Shown: positions 7,531 to 16,918, counted from the stretch's first letter. The stretch is 64,000 nucleotides of DNA from Deltaproteobacteria bacterium (GCA_020633895.1 JACKCT010000007.1:62001-126000); one strand, 5' to 3'. Notes: generated by a model from the sequence alone, not told the origin. A program made the numbers and translations.

Positions 7531-9140
7531 GGCAACTCGTCCGGCGACGGGATGACGCGGATCTTGTATTCGCCGTTCACCTCGACCGTGATGCGCCACC
7601 CTCCCTTAACCGACGTGATCACCGTTTCGCCGAGGCCCTCACCGCGAACCTGCGGATCTTCGTCCGAATACGCCGGCATCCAGAGATCCGCCGTGCCCGC
7701 CTTGCCGGTCGTGCCTTCCACGATCAATTCACCGTCGCAAGGCACCGCGCTCAAAAACGTCAGTCGGCCCGGCGCCGCGCGGGGATACCCACGGTCGGAA
7801 CACGCGCGGATTTGAAATCGGGCATTGCCGCACTTTTCCTGCTGCTGCTCCAGCCATTCCTGGCTCGGCGGCCATTGGGAGTTGTGCGGATCGCCGCATT
7901 CCTGCTCCCATTGCCACCAGGTGCCGCCGGATTGCAGGAATTGGTCGTCGAGGGCGGCGTAGCGCGTCATCCAGGCGTCGCCGGTTTCCGCGTCGCCGAA
8001 GTAGTTGTACTCGCCGACCCAAACCGGCGTTTTGTAGAACGACCCCAGCAGGTCGAACAGGAAAAACCCGATGTCCAGCAGGCCTTCCGGGCCGCTGATG
8101 ATGGATTCGAAGTAGTTGTGGGGGGCGAAGACGGTGTTGTCTTCCTGAAAATCGAACGTCGGCGGCGCGGCGGTCACGCTGGTCTCGAAGAAGACGATAT
8201 GCCCCTGCGACCCGGCCGCGGATTCCGCCGCGCGAATCGCGTCGATAGCGCCTCGATAAAAGTCGGCGAGCTGCTGCATCGTGCCGAAGAATTTCGGGCC
8301 GTTGCCCGGTTCGTTAAGCAGGTCGTACCCGGCGACGGTCGGCTCGTCGGCGAACTCGGCGGCGATGCGTCCCCATAGTTCGATCAGCTCGTCCTGAATG
8401 CCCTCGCGATTGTCGTAGAAATTCTCCCAAGCCTTCTTGACCGCCGGGCTGTCCTCGCGACGGCCGGGGGTGCAGGTCGGTTCGCCGTCGGTGTACGTGG
8501 CCCACTCGGGGGCGCCGTCCCAGCCCCGCTGGTGGGAAGTGCCTTCGGGGCAGGTTTCCTCGGCGGGGGTGAAGACGAATTTGGACCAAGCGTCCTGATG
8601 CATATCGATGACGACGTACATATCGTGGGCGGCCGCCTGGGCGACGGCGTCCCTGACGCGTTGAAGGTACTCTTCGCTGTATTGATCCCGTTCCGGCTCC
8701 CACGCCGACCACGTCGTCACCAGGCGCACGACGTTCATCCCCTGGGCCGCGGCATCCTCCCAATCGTCCTCGGTCAGCGGCGCGACAGTGGGCAGGGTGG
8801 GGTGCGTCTCGAAGTAGTCGCCCAGGTGATTGAAGTTCGCGCCGCGCAGGATGACCTGCCGTCCCAACTCGTCGACAATCGCCGGGGCGTCCCCGTTCAC
8901 CGCTCGCAGCCACGGCAGCGCTTTTTCATCGCCGGTGTCGTCATCGCCGGTATCGTCGTCAACCGTATCGTCATCGGCGTTCGTGTCATCATCGCCGGTA
9001 TCGTCGTCTGAATCGTCATCCACCGACGTTGACGAGGTGTCGTCGTCATCGTCGTCCCCGCAAGAGGCGAACGAGAACAACGAAGTGACCATGGTCGCCA
9101 AGATGACCAGGAAGATAAACCGGGAAGCCGGTGCGTTCAT
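7527..9140 (-). CDS. GH5 cellulase-like lipoprotein with Asp-rich linker
   Basis: The 537-residue precursor begins with a signal peptide and lipobox FASC (Cys27), then CGDDDDDD and a linker built of DDDT-(G/N/V) units to about residue 71. The GH5 barrel spans about 77-450, with VVIDMHQDAW, acid/base Glu277 in DLLNEPGN and probable nucleophile Glu377 in VWVGEYNYFG. The final 80 residues form a small beta-rich domain. GH5 enzymes of this kind hydrolyse beta-linked glucans, mannans or glycolipids. It is the first gene of the three-gene lipoprotein glycosidase operon and is coupled to the next gene by a GTGA overlap. It resembles the third gene in architecture but is clearly diverged, so the pair is not a recent duplication. 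Confidence 0.85.
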   Translation of the reverse strand: MNAPASRFIFLVILATMVTSLFSFASCGDDDDDDTSSTSVDDDSDDDTGDDDTNADDDTVDDDTGDDDTGDEKALPWLRAVNGDAPAIVDELGRQVILRGANFNHLGDYFETHPTLPTVAPLTEDDWEDAAAQGMNVVRLVTTWSAWEPERDQYSEEYLQRVRDAVAQAAAHDMYVVIDMHQDAWSKFVFTPAEETCPEGTSHQRGWDGAPEWATYTDGEPTCTPGRREDSPAVKKAWENFYDNREGIQDELIELWGRIAAEFADEPTVAGYDLLNEPGNGPKFFGTMQQLADFYRGAIDAIRAAESAAGSQGHIVFFETSVTAAPPTFDFQEDNTVFAPHNYFESIISGPEGLLDIGFFLFDLLGSFYKTPVWVGEYNYFGDAETGDAWMTRYAALDDQFLQSGGTWWQWEQECGDPHNSQWPPSQEWLEQQQEKCGNARFQIRACSDRGYPRAAPGRLTFLSAVPCDGELIVEGTTGKAGTADLWMPAYSDEDPQVRGEGLGETVITSVKGGWRITVEVNGEYKIRVIPSPDELP

Positions 9141-9578
9141 GTGCTGCTCCAGGGGCCGTTTCGGGCCGCGCGGGTTCGACCGGAAATAACGGAAAACTCC
9201 ACTTTTATCATACGGATCTCGGCAGCGTCGACATAGCGAGCGCCGTTAATCTCCCATGGTCCAAGTGCCCAAATGGATCAAACAATGCATCCCGGCGAGC
9301 AAGTCCACTCGTAAACACAAGGTCCCTGGAGCCGTTAAGTCCTCGGAATAACTTCTGTAATAGGGTATCGAGACCATTCAGTCCCGCGAGCCTTGTGGAG
9401 TAAATCCCTGAAATCCCGCAATTTTTTCCACCGCAAAAATACCTACCAGTTTGTCCTGGATCTTCACGGATGAATCATCCATAATTTGTCCGTCCAATTG
9501 CTGAAATCGGAGATTTCCAGCCTCGGATCGTATTCGAGCATTGAAAATAGTCCGTTTCGAAGAAGAAGGGACAAGAAG
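9141..9578. other. Intergenic region between the glycosidase operon and the TetR gene
   Basis: No gene is supported in these 438 bases. Frames here have no family resemblance and no ribosome site. The stretch must hold the divergent promoters of the GH5 operon (minus strand) and the TetR gene (plus strand). A weak dyad, ACCAGTTTGT at 9444-9453, could be an operator for the TetR protein, but its symmetry is poor. Confidence 0.4.
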
Positions 9579-10208
9579 ATGCCCACCGGCTCTCGACGGG
9601 AGCGTGATCGGCGGATGCGGGAGGAAAGCATCCTCGTCGCGGCGCGCGGATTATTTCGCGAAAAGGGAGTGGTGGGCACCACCATGGACGAAATCGCCGA
9701 GGCGGCTTCGGTCAGCAAGCCGACCATCTATGCTTACTTTCCCTCGAAAAACGACATCGTCTGCATGAATTTGAGCAGCCGCATGCGCCATTTCAATGAC
9801 CACCTGGACAAATTTGAAACATCGCCGGAACCGCTGACACGCCTGACCGAGGTAGGCCTCGCCGCCCGGGAATACTTGAGCGATCCGGACATGATCGCCG
9901 ATTTCTATTTTCCCATTGAAGTGGATTTCAAAGCGGAAGATTTGAGCGAACCGGTCCGCCTTAAGCTCGAGGAACAGATTGAGCGGATGTTCCAACGCTT
10001 TGATAGGGCCATCAAGGACGGCCAGGAAAGCGGCCTGTTTGAGAAATCCTGGGACGCGCGTGTCATTACGATGATGGGTTGGTCAATCATCGTCGGAGCC
10101 GAGGCGCTGGCACGGCGATGCGGAGGCAGCATGCTTGGCGTTCCGGCGGTGGACATCTATCTATACACCCTCCAGCTCATCCCGCGGGGCATGCTCGCCT
10201 CGTTCTGA
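9579..10208 (+). CDS. TetR/AcrR-family transcriptional regulator
   Basis: This 209-residue protein begins MPTGSRRERDRRMREESI and has a TetR HTH at about residues 12-58: the LFREKGVVGTTMDEIAEAA segment and recognition helix VSKPTIYAYFPSKNDI. The C-terminal helical ligand domain (about 65-209) is variable and the ligand is unknown. The upstream in-frame extension to a TTG at 9486 is judged untranslated because family members start close to the basic N-terminal arm. The gene faces the lipoprotein glycosidase operon across the intergenic region and converges with the saccharopine-dehydrogenase-like gene. Regulation of the glycosidase operon is possible but not shown. Confidence 0.9.
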   Translation: MPTGSRRERDRRMREESILVAARGLFREKGVVGTTMDEIAEAASVSKPTIYAYFPSKNDIVCMNLSSRMRHFNDHLDKFETSPEPLTRLTEVGLAAREYLSDPDMIADFYFPIEVDFKAEDLSEPVRLKLEEQIERMFQRFDRAIKDGQESGLFEKSWDARVITMMGWSIIVGAEALARRCGGSMLGVPAVDIYLYTLQLIPRGMLASF

Positions 10209-10225
10209 CCCGTCCCCTTTCAGGT

Positions 10226-11347
10226 CTAGGGCTTGACCGGGTGCGCCATCGCCACGTCTTCGTACATGAAAAGATCCTTGCCCGAAAACTCGCGGATGAA
10301 CGACTCGGGTTTGACGAGGCCCTCGGGCGAGTAGATCCCCGGCTCCGTGGTCTTGAGTTCCTTCTTGGCCAGCATCAACGCTCCCACCGACAGCGACAAG
10401 CCGGTGATGTTGCGCATCTGCCCCGTGCCGCATCCGATCTTATGCACGGCCTCGCCGTCTTTTTTGCCGAAGACATCCACTCGGATCGAACCCCAGGCGG
10501 GTTCGTCCTTGTGGGTGAATTTTTCGGCGAAGGCCATGAGCTTGGCGAAGCGGTCGACGCGGGACGGCGTCTTGAACAACCCCAGGCGGGCGGGCTTGAT
10601 GAAGGCGTTGGAGCCCGTGCCGAAGCCCATGTAGAAGTTCACTTCCTTGATATTCGGATAGAACTTGGGGATCGTCATCGGCTCGGCGTGGCCCATATTC
10701 CAGACGGTGATGCGCCCGTATTCGGGGAAGACGCACGAAGTTTCCTCGGACAGGGCGGGGATCATGGTCTTCTTGCCGTCACGCCAGACCGCGATCTCCC
10801 CGGAGATGATATGCAGCATGTGCTTATACACGGCCATGCCGCCGCCGGCGTCCAAGGGCTGATAAACGTAGACGTTGCATCGCTCGACTTCGTCCATCCG
10901 GGCGGCCAGATATCCGAACGCGATGCTGGTCACGCCCGGCGAGGCGCCCAGGCCCGTGAGGATGATGCGACCGGCGTCCTTGGCGGCCTGGGAGCAGTCG
11001 TTGAAGACCGCCTCGGCCGCGTCCCATTCGTCGCAGACGCTGCAGTAGTCCACCCCGGCGTCGATCGCGGCGGTGACGAGCTTTTTCTCGAAGCGATGGA
11101 AGGGCCCCAGGGCCGAGGCGGCGACGTCGTAGCCCTTGATCGCCTGCACCACGTTGGCGTGGTTGTTGGCGTCCACGCCCTTCACGTCGATCTTGGCGCC
11201 CTTGTCCTTGACGCGCGCGGCCAGGGCGTGGGCGGCGTCCATGTTGATGTCGGCAATGGTGACGGACTCCACACCGGGGGTTTCCGCCAGATCCTCCACG
11301 GCGCGGCTGCCCATGTCGCCGGCGCCTCCCAGCACGATCATCTTCAT
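10226..11347 (-). CDS. Saccharopine dehydrogenase-like NAD(P)-binding oxidoreductase
   Basis: From ATG 11347 the product is 373 residues. The N-terminus, MKMIVLGGAGDMGSRAV, is a Rossmann nucleotide-binding motif, followed by DVAASALGPF and the LTGLGASPGVTSIAFGY segment typical of saccharopine dehydrogenase-family (carboxynorspermidine/saccharopine) proteins. These catalyse reductive amination or its reversal on amino acids or polyamines; the substrate here is unknown. A GAGGAG element lies about nine bases before this ATG; the ATG at 11356 is too close to it. The longer frame upstream is Pro/Arg-rich and not believable as protein. The gene stands alone, convergent with the TetR gene and divergent from the channel gene. 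Confidence 0.8.
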   Translation of the reverse strand: MKMIVLGGAGDMGSRAVEDLAETPGVESVTIADINMDAAHALAARVKDKGAKIDVKGVDANNHANVVQAIKGYDVAASALGPFHRFEKKLVTAAIDAGVDYCSVCDEWDAAEAVFNDCSQAAKDAGRIILTGLGASPGVTSIAFGYLAARMDEVERCNVYVYQPLDAGGGMAVYKHMLHIISGEIAVWRDGKKTMIPALSEETSCVFPEYGRITVWNMGHAEPMTIPKFYPNIKEVNFYMGFGTGSNAFIKPARLGLFKTPSRVDRFAKLMAFAEKFTHKDEPAWGSIRVDVFGKKDGEAVHKIGCGTGQMRNITGLSLSVGALMLAKKELKTTEPGIYSPEGLVKPESFIREFSGKDLFMYEDVAMAHPVKP

Positions 11348-11624
11348 CTCGGGCATCTCCTCGTCATCGACGCAAAGCCCGCCGGGCCCGGCCATTGCCG
11401 GAAGCGGGGGACCGTCGGTCGGTTGAGCGTTTGCGGGGCGTTGCGGCCTCGTCGGTCCTTTTAGCGCAGTGCGGCCCCATCGGCAACCGAATCGCCAACC
11501 GAACCGAATCCCATCGGGCGGCGAGGGGATTGGTCCCGTTGGACGACGAAGCGGATTCGGCCATAATGGCCGGACTTCACTCACCCCCATGGTAAGGCGG
11601 CGCCGGTCGGGCGCGCGGAGCTTG

Positions 11625-13028
11625 ATGCGTCAGCGGCTATCCGATCTGATCCACCACCCGATCACCAATCTCGTGATCTCGATCCTGATTTTCGTCTCGA
11701 TCCTGCTGCTGATGATGGAATTCTCCGAGGCCTTCGACCACGCCACCACCTACGCCATCACCGTCATCGGCGACGTCATCACCTTCCTGTTTGTGATCGA
11801 ACTGTCGATCCGCTTCTATGTGGCGCCGAAAAAGTCGCGATATTTTCGCCAGTACTGGCTCGATATCCTGTCGGTGGTGCCGATCATCCGCCCCCTGCGC
11901 GTGTTTCGGATGTTGCGCCTTTTGCGCCTGTTCCGGCTGGGCACGTTGATGACCCGAACGATGAATCTCTTTCAGATCAGCATGCATCAGGGGCGTGGGG
12001 AGACGCTGCTGATTGTCGTGTCGATCTTCGTGATCGTGGTGACGGCGGGTTTCGGGATTCACCTGGTGGAAGGGGGATCTCGGGATTTCGACGAGGTGGG
12101 CGAGTCCATGTGGTGGAGCCTGCTGTCGCTGATTGCCGGGGAGCCGATCGGGCCCATGCCGCGAACCGACGTCGGACGCGGGCTCGTCGTGGTGGTGATG
12201 ATCGGTGGGATGACTCTTTTTGCGACCTTTACCGGTGTGGTCAGTGCGCTGATGACGCAGCGCCTGCGCTGGGGGATGGAGGCCAAGGCCATGGAAATCG
12301 AGGATCTGCGGGGACACATCCTCATCTGCGGGTGGAACCGTCAGGCCCATCTGCTCATCGAGCAGTTTCAGCGGGACGATTCGACCAAGCACATCCCGAT
12401 TGTCGCCTTGGGCGAGTTCGAGGATCAGAAGGTCCTCGACGAGATCAAGGGCGACACGTCGCTGGTGTACATCGTCCAAGGCGATCCGACGAAGGTGGAA
12501 AACCTGCGGGCGGCCGGGGCGGAACGGGCGGCGTTCGCGGTGCTTCTGGCCGACAAGCTGGTGCGGCGCTCGGATTCGGACCGGGATGCGCGTACGATCC
12601 TGACGGCCCTGACCCTGGAAAAAATGAAGCCCCAGATCTACACCGTCGCCGAACTGCTGTCCTACGAAGGCGCCGACCACCTGCATCTGGCGGGAGTGGA
12701 GGAGGTGATCGTCGCCGACGAAATCGCCAGCTCCATGATCGCCACCTCGTTACGCAATCGAGGGATCTTTTCCATCGTCCATGAGATGTTCACCGCGGCG
12801 GAGGGCTGCCAATTCTACAAATGCCGCGTCCCGGACGATCTGATCGGCAAGACCTTCGGCGAAATCCTCAACGAGATGAAACGTCGCTACGACGCCATCG
12901 TCGTCTCCCTGGAGCGCCAAGACGGCACCGGTCCGCCCCAAGCGAATATGAACCCGGGCGTCGATCGGGTGGTGACGAAGGACGAATTGTTGGTGGTTTT
13001 GGCGAACGCGGATCCGAACGGCGGCTAA
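11625..13028 (+). CDS. Voltage-sensor-like ion channel with cytoplasmic RCK/TrkA-N domains and atypical filter
   Basis: About 467 residues. Six transmembrane helices lie at about 15-210; S4 is convincing, with Arg at 89, 92, 95, 98, 101 and 104 spaced every third residue. A TrkA-N/RCK Rossmann domain begins near 230 (GHILICGWNRQAH) and a TrkA-C-like domain ends the protein (VPDDLIGKTFGEIL, TKDELLVVLA). This is the layout of bacterial Kv-like K+ channels gated by nucleotide or ions. The pore loop, however, reads MWWSLLSLIAGEPIGPMP where K+ channels have a TVGYGD-type filter, so selectivity is doubtful. ATG 11625 has GGAG four bases upstream; ATG 11589 is an alternative. The stop overlaps that of the convergent flavoprotein gene. 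Confidence 0.8.
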   Translation: MRQRLSDLIHHPITNLVISILIFVSILLLMMEFSEAFDHATTYAITVIGDVITFLFVIELSIRFYVAPKKSRYFRQYWLDILSVVPIIRPLRVFRMLRLLRLFRLGTLMTRTMNLFQISMHQGRGETLLIVVSIFVIVVTAGFGIHLVEGGSRDFDEVGESMWWSLLSLIAGEPIGPMPRTDVGRGLVVVVMIGGMTLFATFTGVVSALMTQRLRWGMEAKAMEIEDLRGHILICGWNRQAHLLIEQFQRDDSTKHIPIVALGEFEDQKVLDEIKGDTSLVYIVQGDPTKVENLRAAGAERAAFAVLLADKLVRRSDSDRDARTILTALTLEKMKPQIYTVAELLSYEGADHLHLAGVEEVIVADEIASSMIATSLRNRGIFSIVHEMFTAAEGCQFYKCRVPDDLIGKTFGEILNEMKRRYDAIVVSLERQDGTGPPQANMNPGVDRVVTKDELLVVLANADPNGG

Positions 13029-14446
13029 CCCTGGCTCCCGCCGCCTAGCGCCGCGCGCAACCCGGAGGCCATGTCGTCTCGGGCGGCGGAACGGGGATCG
13101 ACCGTCGCCTCGCTCGCGGCCTTGTTTTCGACCTGGGGTTGGGCCGGGACGGTCAGCAGCTTGGCGTAGTAGTCGTTCATGAACACGCCGTCCGGGTCCA
13201 GACGGTTGCGCTCGGCGACGAAGGCGTCGAATTTCGGATAAAGCGCTTGCAGGTCGGCGGCGGTCTTGTTGTGCAGTTTGCCCCAGTGGGGGCGGGCGCC
13301 GTAGAACGACGCGAAGCGCTCGAAGCCGAAAAAGTATTGCTCGTGGGGCATGGAGCGGTACTGGAACGCACCGATGTAGCAGCTATCCCGCCCGTGGGCC
13401 GGGCTCATCCACACATCCTCGCCCTTCACGAAACGCACCTCGACGATAAATCCGATTTGGATGTCCGTGTTGTCGATGAACTGGCGCAACTCGCCGATCA
13501 CCGACCGGCCGTGTTCCACGGGCACCGCCAGCTCGCATTCCCAGTGGCGCACATTCGCCGGATGCAGAAACACCTTGTCGCTACGATCCACGAATTCGAA
13601 TTGCTTGGGCGTGAAATCGACGATCATTTCGTTGAACTTGGGGATCGCCCGGAATCGGCGGGAATACAAAAACAGACCCGCCTCCAGCATCACGTTGCGC
13701 ATGACGATCTGCTGCATCCAGCGGCTGTATTTATCGACGCGGCGCGGTTTGTCCGTCCGATTCTGACGCATGACGATGCAAAACTTCGTGTGGGGGATCC
13801 ACCAGAATTTGAAGTGGTCGTTTTGTTCGACGAACTCGTCGAGGCGCTCGAGCACGTCGGAAAGCTCCATGACTTCCTCATGGGCCTCCAGATGAAATGC
13901 CGGGACGACATTGAACGTCACGGTCGAGATCAGGCCGCAGCAACCCAGTCCGCAGCGCGCCGCCTCGAAGGTGTCCGGATTTTCCGTCGGGGAGCAGTGG
14001 ATGACCTCGCCGCGTCCGTCGATGATGTCCAACGCCGCGACCTGGCCGGAGAGGGTGCCGTATTTGATGCCGGTGCCGTGCGTGGCGGTGGAGACCAGAC
14101 CCGCCACCGACTGATGGTCGATCGTCCCCAGATTGGGGAAGGCCAGACCCGCCTGGGCAAGTTGCTCGTTGATGTCGCGCAGGCGGATGCCCGCCTGGGC
14201 CGTGACGGTCATCGAATCCCGGTCGATGGACAGGACCTGGTTGTACTTGGACAGGTCGAGCAATTCGCCGTCGGTCTGGGTGATCGCCGACCAGGAATGT
14301 CCGCCGCCCACGGCCCGAACGCCCGTGCCTTCCGAGGCCGCCTTGCCCACGATTTCGGTCAGGTCTTTCTGCGTGACGGGCGTATGGACGGCGCGGGGCC
14401 GTACCACTTGGTTTCCCATCCAGTTTTTCCAGACCGCTTGACCCAT
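13025..14446 (-). CDS. FAD-dependent aldonolactone (D-arabinono-1,4-lactone) oxidase-like protein
   Basis: This 473-residue protein is a VAO/PCMH-type flavoprotein. The N-terminal FAD domain (about 15-185) contains VRAVGGGHSWSAI, where the His is the usual covalent FAD site, and GLVSTATHGTG for pyrophosphate binding. The C-terminal aldonolactone-oxidase domain ends with the diagnostic RPHWGK motif (near residue 390). Family members oxidise aldonolactones or alditols and pass electrons to oxygen; the bacterial substrate is not predictable. No signal peptide is seen, so it is probably cytoplasmic. It ends with a short low-complexity tail. The gene is convergent with the channel gene, with stop codons overlapping, and has no obvious operon partner. 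Confidence 0.85.
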   Translation of the reverse strand: MGQAVWKNWMGNQVVRPRAVHTPVTQKDLTEIVGKAASEGTGVRAVGGGHSWSAITQTDGELLDLSKYNQVLSIDRDSMTVTAQAGIRLRDINEQLAQAGLAFPNLGTIDHQSVAGLVSTATHGTGIKYGTLSGQVAALDIIDGRGEVIHCSPTENPDTFEAARCGLGCCGLISTVTFNVVPAFHLEAHEEVMELSDVLERLDEFVEQNDHFKFWWIPHTKFCIVMRQNRTDKPRRVDKYSRWMQQIVMRNVMLEAGLFLYSRRFRAIPKFNEMIVDFTPKQFEFVDRSDKVFLHPANVRHWECELAVPVEHGRSVIGELRQFIDNTDIQIGFIVEVRFVKGEDVWMSPAHGRDSCYIGAFQYRSMPHEQYFFGFERFASFYGARPHWGKLHNKTAADLQALYPKFDAFVAERNRLDPDGVFMNDYYAKLLTVPAQPQVENKAASEATVDPRSAARDDMASGLRAALGGGSQG

Positions 14447-14945
14447 GGGGAGCCCTTCACCGAGGACGACTCAGCGCATGGCCGAATCCTGGCTGCAATT
14501 CTCGACGGCAATTCTTGGCGAACAATCGAGCTATCATACGTCAAAGCCCCCGTGGGGGAAAGAATTTGACGCGCGAGAGGAATTCAAAATCGGGCAAATT
14601 CAGGCCCTTGTGATCCAGGTTGCCGGAAAATTCGACGCATCGCTCCAAACCGGTCAAGAATTCATCGCGGAATGTCGATAACACTCCCAGGGTTGAGGTC
14701 TTTGACGACCATTTTCAAACCCGCCATTTGATCGCGGATGATGTTCCGCACAACGAGGGGGATCACGATGGCGGCTGCGCACGACGAAAACGAAGGCATG
14801 TCCGTCGCTGTCCATCTGGACGAATACGGTCGCTTCCGCGAGGGCTGCCACAGCCTGAACTGCGTTACCGAAGATCACATCCAAGCGGCTTCCGGCTTTC
14901 TTTCCGCCAGGGAATGGTTATCGTGGCGGGCGGAGGGAAGCCAAA
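14447..14945. other. Intergenic region with a doubtful small ORF
   Basis: Most of these 499 bases hold nothing recognisable apart from upstream sequence for the minus-strand flavoprotein gene. A 69-codon frame from ATG 14768 to 14977 has a good ribosome site (GAGGGGGATCACG) and no family resemblance, and it overlaps the next gene by 32 bases. It could be a small translated leader or chance; I do not annotate it as a gene. Confidence 0.3.
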
Positions 14946-15413
14946 TTGTCGAGTCCCGACGCCGACAGACTTACTGACCGACAGTCCGACCTGGACCCGA
15001 CCAAGCCGATCATCTTCTATGACGGCGTGTGCGGATTCTGCAATCGGCTCGTTCAACTCATCATCAAACACGACCGCCACGACCAGTTCCGCTTCGCCAG
15101 CCTGCAAAGCGACTTTGCCCGTGACAGTCTGCTCCCGCTGGGCCGCAATCCGGACGACTTGGATTCGCTCTACATGATCGAGCATCCGGGGACCGACCAC
15201 CCGGTCGTCTATTCCAAATCCGACGTGTCCATCCGGGTCTGGCCGAAGCTCGGCGGGCTTTGGAAGCTCACCGCCGTCCTGAAGATCGTCCCGCGCCCGA
15301 TCCGCGACCTGGGCTACGACTTCATCTCCAGCATCCGCTACCGCATCTGGGGTAAGTACGACCAATGCCTGCTGCCCACGCCGGAGCAGCGCGAGCGGTT
15401 TATCGAAGTTTAA
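14946..15413 (+). CDS. DCC-family thiol-disulfide oxidoreductase-like protein (DUF393)
   Basis: The 155-residue product carries IIFYDGVCGFCNRLVQLII at about residues 22-40, the DxxCxxC signature that names the DCC (DUF393) family. The rest, with FRFASLQSDFAR and ending in YDQCLLPTPEQRERF, matches the family's thioredoxin-like fold. These proteins are presumed thiol-disulfide oxidoreductases, though their partners are mostly unknown. The start is a TTG at 14946 with GGAGG about nine bases upstream; no ATG precedes the conserved block. The gene appears monocistronic and converges with tyrS. Confidence 0.85.
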   Translation: MSSPDADRLTDRQSDLDPTKPIIFYDGVCGFCNRLVQLIIKHDRHDQFRFASLQSDFARDSLLPLGRNPDDLDSLYMIEHPGTDHPVVYSKSDVSIRVWPKLGGLWKLTAVLKIVPRPIRDLGYDFISSIRYRIWGKYDQCLLPTPEQRERFIEV

Positions 15414-15523
15414 CAGCTGTTTGCGATTTCAGAGCCCCGACGGTCACGGAGGGGTCTTCGAGCGTTTCGTTTTTGGACGGCACGTGGACCGCTTGCTGAC
15501 GCGCGCGGCTCCGACGGGCAGGG

Positions 15524-16804
15524 CTAAACGATACGGCACCGAAGGACATGCACGCGCTTCTTGCCGAATCGCAGCAGCAATCGCCCCTGGTCGTCGAAGG
15601 CGTCGAGCGAAAGCGGCGCGTTGGGGTCGTCGACCTTATCGTCCCCTAGGCGTAAGGCGCCCTCGTCGGATTTACGCCGGGCCTCGCCCTTGCTTTTGAC
15701 CAGACCGGCCAGCACGAAGGCGTCGGAGACGGTGAACTCGCCGTCAATCTGACTTGCGGAAATTTCCGTCGTCGGGGCGTTGTCGAAGGCCGCGTCGCCC
15801 CGATTCCCGCTAAAGACCGCTTCTGCCGCCGCGCGGGCGTCATTGGCCGCCTCTTCGCCATGCACCAACGACGTCACCAGATGGGCCAGAATGTGGTGAG
15901 GGACACGTTTCTCAGGCGCAGATATCAACATAACAGCCATATCGTCCAAATCGCCGTCGCCGATATCAGTAAACGCCTTCAAGTACTTAATCACGTCCGC
16001 GTCCGTCGACTTGAGCCAGAATTGGTAGAACTCGAACGGGCTGGTCTTGTTCGCGTCAAGCCAGACGTTGGACTTGCCGTCGTCGCTCTTGCCGAACTTG
16101 CTGCCGTCCGAGCGCGTGACCAGTTTGCCGGTGATGCCGAATGCGCCCTTGCCGGTCATGCCGCGGATCAAATCCGTACCGGCCACGATGTTGCCCCACT
16201 GGTCCGAGCCGCCGATCTGGAGAGTGCATCCGTATTCGCGAAACAGGTGGAGGAAGTCGTAGGACTGAAGAAGCTGGTAGGTGAATTCGGTGAAACTGAT
16301 GCCTTCCTGACGCTCCAATCGGCGCTTGACCGACTCCTTGGCGATCATGTCCTGAAGGCGAAAATGCTTGCCCACGTCCCGCAGGAAGGTGATGAGGTCG
16401 AGCTGGTGCGTCCAGTCGTAGTTGTCGACCATGAACGCGCTGTGGGCCTCGGCCACGCCCGGCTCGACGAACTCGATGAACCGCGAAAGCTGCTCCTTGA
16501 TGGCGTTGGCGTTGGCCTCGATCTGCTCCCGGGTCTGGAGGGTGCGTTCTTTGTCGCGACCGGACGGATCGCCGATCATGGCCGTCGCGCCGCCCACCAG
16601 CGCGATGGGGCGATGGCCGTATTTCTGAAACCGGCGGAGCATAATCACCACCGCCAAATGTCCCACATGCAGCGAATCGCCGGTCGGGTCGAACCCGGCG
16701 TAGACCGTCACCTGGTTCTTGGCCAGGTACTCATCAAGCTCGGGGTGCGTCTGGTCGGCGACGACGTTGCGGGTTTTCAGGTAGGTCAAAACGGAATCGG
16801 CCAT
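15524..16804 (-). CDS. tyrS: Tyrosyl-tRNA synthetase
   Basis: This 426-residue class I synthetase charges tRNA-Tyr. The HIGH-type motif is HVGH at residues 46-49 within AGFDPTGDSLHVGHL, and the KMSKS-type loop is KFGKS at 236-240. Tyr-binding motifs QLLQSYDF and QIGGSDQWGNI are intact. The C-terminal S4-like RNA-binding domain follows (about 345-426, with SDAFVLAGLVKSKGEARR and the tail RLLLRFGKKRVHVL). ATG 16804 fits the family start; 14 further codons upstream do not align with known enzymes. It lies downstream of the polysaccharide operon on the same strand but is probably expressed separately. Confidence 0.97.
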   Translation of the reverse strand: MADSVLTYLKTRNVVADQTHPELDEYLAKNQVTVYAGFDPTGDSLHVGHLAVVIMLRRFQKYGHRPIALVGGATAMIGDPSGRDKERTLQTREQIEANANAIKEQLSRFIEFVEPGVAEAHSAFMVDNYDWTHQLDLITFLRDVGKHFRLQDMIAKESVKRRLERQEGISFTEFTYQLLQSYDFLHLFREYGCTLQIGGSDQWGNIVAGTDLIRGMTGKGAFGITGKLVTRSDGSKFGKSDDGKSNVWLDANKTSPFEFYQFWLKSTDADVIKYLKAFTDIGDGDLDDMAVMLISAPEKRVPHHILAHLVTSLVHGEEAANDARAAAEAVFSGNRGDAAFDNAPTTEISASQIDGEFTVSDAFVLAGLVKSKGEARRKSDEGALRLGDDKVDDPNAPLSLDAFDDQGRLLLRFGKKRVHVLRCRIV

Positions 16805-16918
16805 GTCGGTCCTCGGCGGTTCACACAGGAGTTCATTCAGAGGCAAATCGAAAACCGTTCGGCTGCGTCCACGTCGCCGCCGAAAGGAATGGAAGGCTAG
16901 AAAGGCCGGCGAGGCAAG

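Noticed and set aside
9444-9453. Weak dyad ACCAGTTTGT as TetR operator
   Set aside because: Only 6 of 10 positions are symmetric; not enough to call an operator.
10079-11464. Long plus-strand frame opposite the saccharopine-dehydrogenase-like gene
   Set aside because: It is an antisense open frame typical of GC-rich coding sequence, rich in His/Gly/Arg without any motif.
14768-14977. 69-codon frame with a good ribosome site before the DCC-family gene
   Set aside because: No resemblance to a known family and it overlaps the next gene by 32 bases; kept only as a possible leader.
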